Origin: DASTHG01 sp035491895
Lineage (GTDB): Bacteria; Gemmatimonadota; Gemmatimonadetes; Gemmatimonadales; GWC2-71-9
DNA: 64,000 bases
Assembly: GCA_035491895.1 (NCBI GenBank)
Contig: DATJJY010000063.1
Location: 7,740 to 71,739, forward strand
Direction: 5' to 3'
Shown: piece by piece, positions 57,503-64,000 of the stretch
Position numbering within the stretch: the stretch's first letter is position 1
Layout of the letters: every line of letters starts with the position of its first letter
The notes under the pieces: generated by a model
Database searches by the model: none
What the model saw: the letters and a program-made list of their open reading frames with translations, nothing else
Told to the model about the DNA's origin: nothing
Program-made: the position numbers and the translations under genes

Positions 57503-59944
57503 ATGCTCGACTTGCTGAGACACGACGTTCGCTACGCCGCCCGCGCGCTCTCGCGCAGCCCCGTCTTCGCGCTCGTGTCGGTCGTCTCGATCGCCATCGG
57601 CGTCGGCGCCACGACGGCCATCGTCACTATCGCGAACACCCTGCTGCTCAGTCCACCTCCGGGGGTCGGCCACCCCGGGGGCCTCGTGATGCTGGGACGC
57701 ACGCAGGACGGTCACGGCTTCGATACGTTCTCGTTCCCGACATTCCAGGAATTCAGCGCGGCCAGGTCGCTGAGCGGCGCCGCCGCCTTGGACCTCGAGC
57801 CGAAGGCCGTCAGCCTCATTGGGCCGAATGGCGGCGAGCCGATCCAGGTGACCGCGGTCAGCGGCAGCCTGTTCGGTGTCCTCGAAGCGCGCCCCGGCCT
57901 TGGTCGCTTCTTCACGCCGGAAGATGACCGTGCACCCGGAGGCAATTCCGTCGTCGTCCTCAGTCACAAATTCTGGGAGCGGCGCTTCGCCGCCGATTCA
58001 TCGATAGTCGGCCGGCCGATCGTGTTGAACCGGTCGCCGTTCACCGTCATCGGCGTCGCGCGGGAGCGGTTCCAGGGCCCGTTCGTGGTGGCGCCCGATG
58101 CGTGGGTCCCGTTGGCGGCGTCGACGCACCTCGGGACCCCGGCGGCGATCTTTTCCGAGCGCGGGTCGGTCTGGCTGATCGGCATCGCGCGGCTGGCGCC
58201 CGATGCCGGCATCAGCCAGGCACAGGCCGAGCTGTCGGCGATCGCCGCACGACAGGCACAGGACTATCCCGATGCGAATGCCGGGAAGGGCGTAGTGGTC
58301 GCACCGGCGAGTCTCTTCCCGGCGGACATGCAGGGACCGATCAGCGGGTTCATGGCCATGTTGCTCGCCGTCGCCGGGCTCGTCCTCGTCATCGCGACCA
58401 TCAACGTCGCGGGGATGCTGCTCGCGCGCGCCACCGTCCGGCGGCGGGAAATCGCCGTGCGGCTCGCACTCGGCGCCTCGCGGGTGCAGCTCGTTACACA
58501 GCTCGTCGTCGAGAGCCTGCTGCTCTTCGTGGCTGCGGGAGCGGCCGGGTTGATGCTTGCGCGCTGGCTCGTCTCTGGGCTCTTGGCCCTCGTCCCGCGC
58601 CTCCCCATGCAGCTCTCGGTCGACCCGCGGCTCGACTGGCGCGTGCTCGGCTTCGCCCTGGTCCTGTCACTCGCGACGGGGCTCATCGCCGGCCTCGTGC
58701 CGGCGCTGCAGACCACGCGCCCCGATCTCGTCCCCACGCTCAAGTCCGGGGATGGGAGCGGTGCCGGGCGCCGGCGCCTGCGGCTGCGCAGCGGCTTGCT
58801 CGTCGCCCAGATCGCCTTCTCTATGCTGCTCCTGATCGTCGCGGGGCTGTTTGCGCGCACGCTCGCCCATGCGCGCAGCATCGATCCCGGCTTCGAGCCG
58901 CGAGACGTGTCCATCGCCTCGATCGATCTCGGGCTCTCGAACTACAACGAGGATCAGGGTCGTCGTGTGGCCGCGGCGATCCTGGAGCACACGCGCGTGC
59001 TGCCGGGTGTTCGCACCGCGGGGCTCTCGGCGATGTTGCCACTCGACGGCGGTGGGCTGGGGTTGGGGGAGATCACCGTCCCGGGTCGCGAGCCGCCCGA
59101 CCCACGCGCCGGATGGCGCGCCGACTGGAACATCGTGACGCCCGGCTATTTCGCGACGCTGGGTATTCCGATCGTACGAGGCCGCGACTTCGCCGACCAG
59201 GACCGCACCGGCGTGGGGGACGTCGCGATTGTCAACGAATCCTTCGCCGCCGCCCTGTTCCCGGGTGAGGATCCCATCGGGCGCACCCTGACGAACGAGG
59301 GCCGCAACGTCACGGTGATCGGCGTCGCGCGCAACGCGAAGTACCGCTCGCTCGGCGAGCAGCCACGCAACTTCATCTACATGACGCTGGGGCAGCGCTA
59401 CTTCGGCCGCATCCACCTGCTGATCAAGACGGCCCCAGGCGCCCCAGCGGCGGGAGGAGCGGTCCGCAGCATCGTGGCCGGGATCGATCCGTCACTGCCA
59501 ATCCTGCGGCAGCAGACGATGTTGGAGCAGACCGCCACGTCGTTGTTCCCGCAGCGATTGGCGCTCTACGTCTCGGGCGGGCTTGGCGCGGTGGCGCTGC
59601 TGCTCGTGCTGATCGGGATCTATGGTGTGACGGCGTTCAGCGTCGCGCAGCGCACCAGGGAGATCGGCGTGCGGGTGGCGTTGGGCGCGCAGCGGTCACA
59701 CGTGCTGGCCATGGTAGTGCGCCAGGGCTTGGTCCTGGTGGGGATCGGCGTGATGCTGGGCTCGCTCGCGGCATTCGCCGCAACGCGATTGATCCGCGAC
59801 CTGCTCTACGGCGTGCCGCCAACCGATGGTGTGGCGTTGAGCGCCGCCGCCGCGCTACTCGCGCTCGCGGCGCTCGTGGCCAGCTGGATTCCCGCTCTCC
59901 GCGCGGCGCGTCTCGATCCAGTCATCGCGCTACGCAGCGAGTAA
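57503..59944 (+). CDS. Large ABC-transporter permease (MacB/FtsX type, ADOP-like), without PadR
   Basis: 813 residues, shorter at the N-terminus than its two neighbours because the DEELQEEI-type cytoplasmic head is absent. It starts at once with LLRHDVRYAARALSRSPVFALVSVVSIAIGVGATTAIVT. Two MacB-core/FtsX units follow, with ATVRRREIAVRLALGASRVQL between them and AQRTREIGVRVALGAQRSHV near the end. No padR lies upstream. It ends convergently 21 bp from the next permease gene, so the three permease genes probably arose by duplication. Confidence 0.9.
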   Translation: MLDLLRHDVRYAARALSRSPVFALVSVVSIAIGVGATTAIVTIANTLLLSPPPGVGHPGGLVMLGRTQDGHGFDTFSFPTFQEFSAARSLSGAAALDLEPKAVSLIGPNGGEPIQVTAVSGSLFGVLEARPGLGRFFTPEDDRAPGGNSVVVLSHKFWERRFAADSSIVGRPIVLNRSPFTVIGVARERFQGPFVVAPDAWVPLAASTHLGTPAAIFSERGSVWLIGIARLAPDAGISQAQAELSAIAARQAQDYPDANAGKGVVVAPASLFPADMQGPISGFMAMLLAVAGLVLVIATINVAGMLLARATVRRREIAVRLALGASRVQLVTQLVVESLLLFVAAGAAGLMLARWLVSGLLALVPRLPMQLSVDPRLDWRVLGFALVLSLATGLIAGLVPALQTTRPDLVPTLKSGDGSGAGRRRLRLRSGLLVAQIAFSMLLLIVAGLFARTLAHARSIDPGFEPRDVSIASIDLGLSNYNEDQGRRVAAAILEHTRVLPGVRTAGLSAMLPLDGGGLGLGEITVPGREPPDPRAGWRADWNIVTPGYFATLGIPIVRGRDFADQDRTGVGDVAIVNESFAAALFPGEDPIGRTLTNEGRNVTVIGVARNAKYRSLGEQPRNFIYMTLGQRYFGRIHLLIKTAPGAPAAGGAVRSIVAGIDPSLPILRQQTMLEQTATSLFPQRLALYVSGGLGAVALLLVLIGIYGVTAFSVAQRTREIGVRVALGAQRSHVLAMVVRQGLVLVGIGVMLGSLAAFAATRLIRDLLYGVPPTDGVALSAAAALLALAALVASWIPALRAARLDPVIALRSE

Positions 59945-59965
59945 GGGTCCAGCGCGGGCCGCGCC

Positions 59966-62560
59966 TCAGTCTTGCAGCAGTGCCGTCAGCGCCCGGATAC
60001 GCGTCGCGCGCTGCGCCGGGAGATAGCCCGCCAGCAGCGCCGCCAGCACCAGCACGGCCGTCACCGCGGCGAGCGTCGCGGGATCGGTCGGCTTCACCTC
60101 GAACAACGACTTGGAGAGGACACTGGTCAGGGCCAGTGAGCCGAGGATACCGAGCGCGGCGCCCACGAGCGCCAGCGCGGCGGTGCGCCGCAGGACCATG
60201 CGGAGCACGTTCCCGGGAGTTGCGCCGAGCGCGATGCGCAGGCCGATCTCGCGGGTGCGCTCCGTGACGTCGTAGGCGAGCACCCCGTACGTGCCGAGCG
60301 CGGCGAGCAGGAGCGCCAGGATCGCGAAGGCCGTCAGCAGGCGCATCTGGAAGACCGGCTCCGCGATCGTGTCCAGCATCGACTCGTCCATCGTCTGCAG
60401 CGCCTGGGCCGGTACCGCCGGGTCGACGTCGCGCAACGCGGCCCGCATCTCCGGCGCGAGGTTTCCGGCCTGCGGCGCGGGCCGAACCACGAACGTCATG
60501 TGACTGATGAAGAACGGCAGGGTCGTCTGGAGATACGGCAGGTAGATCGTGGAGTGTCGGCTCAGGTGCTCGTCCTGCACGACATCGTTGACGACGCCGA
60601 TGACGGAGAGCCAGTCGTTCGGACCCGGGTGATCCTGCATCGAGATCCGTTTGCCGACGGCGCTCTGGTTGGGCCAGATCCGCCGGGCCACTGCTTCACT
60701 CACTACCACCACCCCCGGCGCGCCCGCCCGGTCGGCCGCGGTGAAGTCGCGCCCTGCAAGCATCCGGATCCCCAGCGCGCCGAAGTAGCCCGGACTCACC
60801 GTCGTCTTGTCGACGGTGTAGCCGTGCGGCAGCGGCGTCGGACTCTCCGCCTGGAAGTCACCCATGATCCCCATATCGCTCATGGGGCGGAACGACACGG
60901 CGCCGACGGCACGCGCCCCGGGGATCCGGGCCAACCGCTCCAGCAGCGCGGTATGGAACGCCTGCATGCGGGCGGCGTCGGGGAAGGCGATCGGCGGCAG
61001 ATCGACCGCCATCGTCACGACGCGCGACGCATCGTACCCGGTGTCGAGCGAGCGCATGATGAGGAAGCTCTTGATCATGAGTCCGGCGCCGGTGAGGAGA
61101 ATCAGCGCCAGGGCGATCTCGCCGGTCACGAACACGGAGCGCAGGCGATAGTGCGGCCCGCCCATGAGTCGCATGCCCTGACCGAGCGCCTCCTGTGGCT
61201 CGCGGCGCGCGCCGCTCTTCGCCGGCACCAGGCCGAAGAGAATGCCCGTGATCAACGAGACGGCGAGGGTGAAGAGGAGCACCCACCCGTTCACCTGCAC
61301 TTCGTCGACGCGTGGAATGCGCCCGGCGGGCGCCATCGCGAGCAGTCCTCGCACACCGGCGAACGCTACGAGAATGCCGAACGCGCCGCCGATCAACCCG
61401 ATCAATACACTCTCTGTCAGGAGCTGCCGCGCGATGCGTCCGCGGCTCGCGCCGAGCGCGACGCGCACCGCCATCTCGTGCCGCCGCGTAGCGGCGCGAA
61501 TCAAGAGGAGGTTGGCGACGTTGGCGCAGGCGATCAGCAACACGAAGAGGACGGCGCCGGCAAGCACCAGCAACGACGTCCGCACGTGACTCGTCAACGT
61601 CTGCTTGAGCGGGATGATCGCCGCCGCTGGATGTGATCCTGCGGTTCGCGGGTCTTGCGGCATCGCGCCGGCGATCGCCTCCAGCTCGCTCTTCGCCTGA
61701 TCCGGCGTCGCGCCGGCGCGCAGCCGCCCGACGACCGGGAAGATGAAGGAGTTGCCGGCATCGAGTCGCAGCGCGAGCGGGGTCCACAACTCGGAAGCGG
61801 CGGGGAAGGTAAACCCGCGCGGCATCACGCCGATCACCGTGCGGGGGATGCCGTCGAGTGTAATCGTCGCGCCGAGGACGCTACGATCGCCGTTGAACCG
61901 GGTGCGCCAGAGGCGGTCGCTCAGAATGACGACCTGGTCGGTGCCCGCTTGATCCTCCTGGGGAGTGAAGGCTCGCCCCAGCGCGGGCTGCACGCCCAGC
62001 ACTTCGAAGAAGTTCGCGCTGGCGCGCGCGCCCGCCAGACGGGTCGCGTCCCCGGCACCACTGAGCGTCAACGCCTGTCGCTGGTAGCCCGCGACCTGCT
62101 CGAACCGGGACACATGCCCGCGATACTCGAGGTACAGCCGGTCGTCGAGCCCCGGCGGTAGCTCGAACGGTAGGTCGGCCGGGAGATAGGAAGCGGCGTA
62201 CAGCCGCCCCGGGTCACGGAACGGCAACGGTGCCAGGAGGACGCTGTTCACGACCGTGAACACCGCGCTGTTGGCGCCGATCGCGAGCGCGAGAGTGGCC
62301 ACGGCGACGGCGGTGAAGGCTGGCGTGCGGCGCAGCGCGCGCCACCCGTAACGCAGATCCTGGGCGAGGCGCTCGAGCCAGAGCGCTGGTCCGCGCTGCG
62401 CCTCGCGCGTCACCTCCGCGACGTGGGTGACGTTGCCGAACTCTCGGCGCGCGGCGCGCTCGGCCTCCTCGCGCGATGCGCCGCGCGCCATCCGGTCGGC
62501 GATGGCCATGCGCAGATGCGCGGCGATCTCTTCCTGCAGCTCCTCGTCGCGCCGGCTCAC
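59966..62560 (-). CDS. Large ABC-transporter permease (MacB/FtsX type, ADOP-like) under PadR
   Basis: 864 residues. Cytoplasmic head RRDEELQEEIAAHLRMAIADRMARGASREEAERAARREFGN, then ALRRTPAFTAVAVATLALAIGANSAVFTVVN, RAATRRHEMAVRVALGASRGRI and TERTREIGLRIALGATPGNVLRMVLRR, giving the usual two MacB-core/FtsX units. GTG 62560 overlaps the padR stop as GTGA. No ATPase gene lies nearby. Confidence 0.9.
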   Translation of the reverse strand: MSRRDEELQEEIAAHLRMAIADRMARGASREEAERAARREFGNVTHVAEVTREAQRGPALWLERLAQDLRYGWRALRRTPAFTAVAVATLALAIGANSAVFTVVNSVLLAPLPFRDPGRLYAASYLPADLPFELPPGLDDRLYLEYRGHVSRFEQVAGYQRQALTLSGAGDATRLAGARASANFFEVLGVQPALGRAFTPQEDQAGTDQVVILSDRLWRTRFNGDRSVLGATITLDGIPRTVIGVMPRGFTFPAASELWTPLALRLDAGNSFIFPVVGRLRAGATPDQAKSELEAIAGAMPQDPRTAGSHPAAAIIPLKQTLTSHVRTSLLVLAGAVLFVLLIACANVANLLLIRAATRRHEMAVRVALGASRGRIARQLLTESVLIGLIGGAFGILVAFAGVRGLLAMAPAGRIPRVDEVQVNGWVLLFTLAVSLITGILFGLVPAKSGARREPQEALGQGMRLMGGPHYRLRSVFVTGEIALALILLTGAGLMIKSFLIMRSLDTGYDASRVVTMAVDLPPIAFPDAARMQAFHTALLERLARIPGARAVGAVSFRPMSDMGIMGDFQAESPTPLPHGYTVDKTTVSPGYFGALGIRMLAGRDFTAADRAGAPGVVVVSEAVARRIWPNQSAVGKRISMQDHPGPNDWLSVIGVVNDVVQDEHLSRHSTIYLPYLQTTLPFFISHMTFVVRPAPQAGNLAPEMRAALRDVDPAVPAQALQTMDESMLDTIAEPVFQMRLLTAFAILALLLAALGTYGVLAYDVTERTREIGLRIALGATPGNVLRMVLRRTAALALVGAALGILGSLALTSVLSKSLFEVKPTDPATLAAVTAVLVLAALLAGYLPAQRATRIRALTALLQD

Positions 62561-62922
62561 GGCTCATTCCCGCGCGGTGCGGGGGGCGCCAGGACCGCGC
62601 CGATCGCGCGGCTCAGCTGCTCCCATTGCGATCGCTCGCGCGCCAGCTGCTTCCTGCCCTCCACCGTCAGGCGGTAGACCCGCACGCGCTGCTTGTTCTC
62701 GGACGTGCTCCACTCGGCGGCGATCCATCCCTTGCGCTCGAGCCGGTGCAGGGCGGGGTAGAGGGAGCCGGTGTCGACCTGCAGGACGTCCTCGGACGAT
62801 GCGCGGATGGCCTGGGCGATACCGTAGCCGTGGCTCGGTCCCCAGCGCAGGGTCTGGAGGACGATCAGATCGAGCGTGCCTTGGAGCAGCTCGATACGGG
62901 AGAGTCCGCGCGGTCCGGTCAT
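62557..62922 (-). CDS. PadR family transcriptional regulator
   Basis: 121 residues: IELLQGTLDLIVLQTLRWGPSHGYGIAQAIRA, VLQVDTGSLYPALHRLERKGWIAAEWSTSENKQRVRVYRLTVEGRKQL and a dimerisation helix. ATG 62922 is directly preceded by two ATGTAGA-type operators (62926-62965). Controls the coupled permease. Confidence 0.92.
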   Translation of the reverse strand: MTGPRGLSRIELLQGTLDLIVLQTLRWGPSHGYGIAQAIRASSEDVLQVDTGSLYPALHRLERKGWIAAEWSTSENKQRVRVYRLTVEGRKQLARERSQWEQLSRAIGAVLAPPAPRGNEP

Positions 62923-62925
62923 AGC

Positions 62926-62965
62926 ATGTAGAATGTCTACATCTATGGATGTAGAATGTCTACCC
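62926..62965. promoter_or_regulatory. Two tandem ATGTAGA-N3-TCTACAT operators
   Basis: The first copy, ATGTAGA/atg/TCTACAT (62926-62942), is a perfect 7-bp dyad. The second (62949-62965) is the same except for the last two bases. Centres are 23 bp apart, about two helical turns, so two PadR dimers could bind on the same face. The ATGT...ACAT outer bases are the classic PadR signature. Confidence 0.82.
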
Positions 62966-62984
62966 CATTGCCAAGAGAAGCCGT

Positions 62985-63040
62985 TGCCGGTCATCCGTTG
63001 TCGGTTAATTCACAGACTGACAACCGATTACCGATTACAC
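62985..63040. repeat. CCGTTGT/CCGATTA-like degenerate repeat
   Basis: Tandem variants on the left (CCGTTGC, CCGTTGT, CGGTTAA) and ACAACCGATTACCGATTA on the right form an imperfect dyad between the divergent padR and arsR genes. Confidence 0.45.
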
Positions 63041-63068
63041 TTGATGTATATCCATATAGATATATAAT
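63041..63068 (+). promoter_or_regulatory. ArsR promoter with internal operator
   Basis: TTGATG (63041-63046), a 16-base spacer and a consensus TATAAT (63063-63068). The dyad TATATC-CATATA-GATATA (63047-63064) fills the spacer and touches the -10 box, an arrangement typical of ArsR auto-repression. The expected transcription start falls at or next to the ATG at 63075, so the mRNA should be leaderless. Confidence 0.75.
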
Positions 63069-63074
63069 GCTCTC

Positions 63075-63446
63075 ATGCCCCGAGCCCGAACCACCACGGA
63101 TGCGTTCAACGCGGTCGCCGAACCCCGGCGGCGCCAGATCCTGGACGTCCTGGTCCGGGGCGAGCAGCCGGTGAACGCCCTCGTCACCGAGCTCGGTCTC
63201 TCGCAACCCCATGTGTCCAAACACCTGCGCGTGCTGCGAGCGGTGGGCCTCGTAGAGGTTCGGGGAGCGGGGCGGCAGCGGATCTACCGGCTGAACGGCC
63301 AGTCTCTCAGGCCGATCCACGACTGGGTGAAACGCTACGAACGGTCGTGGAACGAACGGTTTGCGGCGTTGGACGAAGTGCTGGAAGATCGGCATGGACG
63401 ACGCCCGACCTCATCAAACGCTGGTGGCATGCGAAACGGGGCGTAG
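63075..63446 (+). CDS. ArsR family transcriptional regulator (SRPBCC-associated type)
   Basis: The first 100 residues are a complete winged helix: TTDAFNAVAEPRRRQILDVLVRGEQPVNALVTELGLSQPHVSKHLRVLRAVGLVEVRGAGRQRIYRLNG, ending PIHDWVKRYERSWNERFAALDEVL. It lacks the Cys metal site of arsenic sensors, as usual for regulators paired with SRPBCC/AHSA1 proteins. The last 20 residues (HGRRPTSSNAGGMRNGA) are read out of frame from the SRPBCC gene because a deletion joins the two genes at about 63391. Confidence 0.85.
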   Translation: MPRARTTTDAFNAVAEPRRRQILDVLVRGEQPVNALVTELGLSQPHVSKHLRVLRAVGLVEVRGAGRQRIYRLNGQSLRPIHDWVKRYERSWNERFAALDEVLEDRHGRRPTSSNAGGMRNGA

Positions 63447-63784
63447 TCACCTCGGCGGAAGTCGACCTGCGTGTCGACGGCAAGTGGCGTTACGTCTCGA
63501 TGACGGACCGCGGATTCGAGGTGGGGTTCCACGGCGTCTTCCGGGAAGTCGTTGCCAACGAGCGGCTCGTGTATACCGAGGTGTACGAGGGCGTCCCGGG
63601 AGGTGACGACGATCCCGCGGTGGTCACGCCCACCCTCACGGAATCGGGCGGGCGCACGACGCTCACCTCGCTGACGCAGCTGTCGAGTCGTGCAGTGCGC
63701 GACATGATCATCAAGTCAGGTATGGAAGCGGGGATGCAGGACGCGATGGACCTGCTCGAAGAGGTGGCGGTCTCGCTGATTTGA
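63347..63784 (+). CDS. SRPBCC/AHSA1-like protein, N-terminally truncated
   Basis: Homologous sequence begins only at AWTTPDLIKRWWHAKRGVVTSAEVDLRVDGKWRY (from 63392) and continues with GFEVGFHGVFREVVANERLVYTEVYEG and MIIKSGMEAGMQDAMDLLEEVAV. The first 30-40 residues of the fold (the first strand and helix before WTTP) are missing. The open frame upstream to GTG 63347 is the arsR gene read in another frame (MERTVCGVGRSAGRS). The product is therefore probably non-functional, or the assembly has lost a segment of DNA here. Confidence 0.65.
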   Translation: MERTVCGVGRSAGRSAWTTPDLIKRWWHAKRGVVTSAEVDLRVDGKWRYVSMTDRGFEVGFHGVFREVVANERLVYTEVYEGVPGGDDDPAVVTPTLTESGGRTTLTSLTQLSSRAVRDMIIKSGMEAGMQDAMDLLEEVAVSLI

Positions 63785-63800
63785 CGTATGATGACGCGCC

Positions 63801-64000
63801 ATGCAAACGGCGAGTCGCGTCTGCGTGATGGGTGTGTCGGGCGCCGGGAAAACCGTCGTCGGAACGTTGCTCGCGGACGCGCTCGCCGTGCCGTTTCTCG
63901 AAGGCGACGCCCTCCACCCGCCTGAGAACGTCCGCCGCATGGCGCAGGGAATCTCCCTCACTGACGACGATCGGGCCGGCTGGCTGCGCGCGATCGCCGA
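63801..64000 (+). CDS. gntK: Gluconokinase, 5' part only
   Basis: 66 codons are visible before the window ends. CVMGVSGAGKTVVGTLLAD holds the P-loop, and FLEGDALHPPENVRRMAQGISLTDDDRAGWL is the gluconate-kinase pattern that places it in the GntK family rather than shikimate or other small kinases. It phosphorylates gluconate to 6-phosphogluconate. ATG 63801 gives the family N-terminus. Confidence 0.9.
   Translation, partial: MQTASRVCVMGVSGAGKTVVGTLLADALAVPFLEGDALHPPENVRRMAQGISLTDDDRAGWLRAIA

Noticed and set aside
63347..63391. N-terminal MERTVCGVGRSAGRS of the SRPBCC frame as real protein
   Set aside because: These bases are the arsR coding sequence read in another frame; homology to SRPBCC starts only at 63392.

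Overview
The window is GC-rich, densely coded bacterial DNA with no rRNA, tRNA, CRISPR array, prophage or transposase gene that I can see. Many secreted peptidases, a TonB-dependent receptor with a carboxypeptidase-regulatory N-terminus, large FtsX/MacB-type permeases paired with PadR repressors, GMC dehydrogenase plus Gluconate_2-dh3 pairs and a lone FabH all point to a Gram-negative heterotroph of the Gemmatimonadota/Acidobacteriota type. This placement is inference from gene content. GTG and TTG starts are common, and at least fourteen neighbouring gene pairs share 4-bp stop/start overlaps (ATGA, GTGA, TTGA), which helps to fix many starts.

Layout. 1-3289: a truncated Na+/solute symporter and a divergent secreted GH20 hexosaminidase. 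3276-11824: a minus-strand block holding an LssY_C-domain protein and the three subunits of a 4-hydroxybenzoyl-CoA reductase-like molybdenum enzyme. Its FAD/[4Fe-4S] subunit is separated from the other two by a vWA/YfbK protein and a GH29 fucosidase. 11871-13082: a membrane dipeptidase. 13160-20424: a tightly overlapped five-gene operon (Hpt-REC regulator, HEAT-repeat membrane protein, GT2 polysaccharide synthase, TPR/glycoside-hydrolase-like protein, YaiO-like outer-membrane protein) that looks like an exopolysaccharide synthesis and export machine. 20482-33585: small secreted or membrane proteins, FabH, S9 and M1 peptidases, PBP1C, a Leu/Glu-type dehydrogenase, a ureohydrolase and a beta-propeller lipoprotein. 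33741-41786: a TonB receptor, a GMC dehydrogenase unit, a cyclase, a DMT exporter and PhzF. 42274-49910: membrane proteins, a short UppS, an HTH regulator with its membrane partner, GNAT, a hydrolase and a string of small coupled genes. 50125-57368: carbonic anhydrase/DUF418, lipoprotein, DUF4386, an FtsX-type permease with PadR, and a YjbR protein. 57503-64000: two more FtsX-type permeases (one with PadR), an ArsR/SRPBCC pair with a deletion junction, and the start of gluconokinase.

Between the genes are two kinds of dispersed repeat. The first is a ~112-bp multi-hairpin palindromic (REP-like) element present twice, in opposite orientation (33619-33730 and 42115-42226); one copy sits directly ahead of the TonB receptor start. 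The second is a set of intergenic dyads built from short degenerate tandem units (about 6-8 bp), each locus using a different unit; several lie between convergent genes and probably act as terminators, but others lie between divergent genes. Regulatory palindromes are visible before both PadR genes, before ArsR, and at two places around the HTH/UppS locus.
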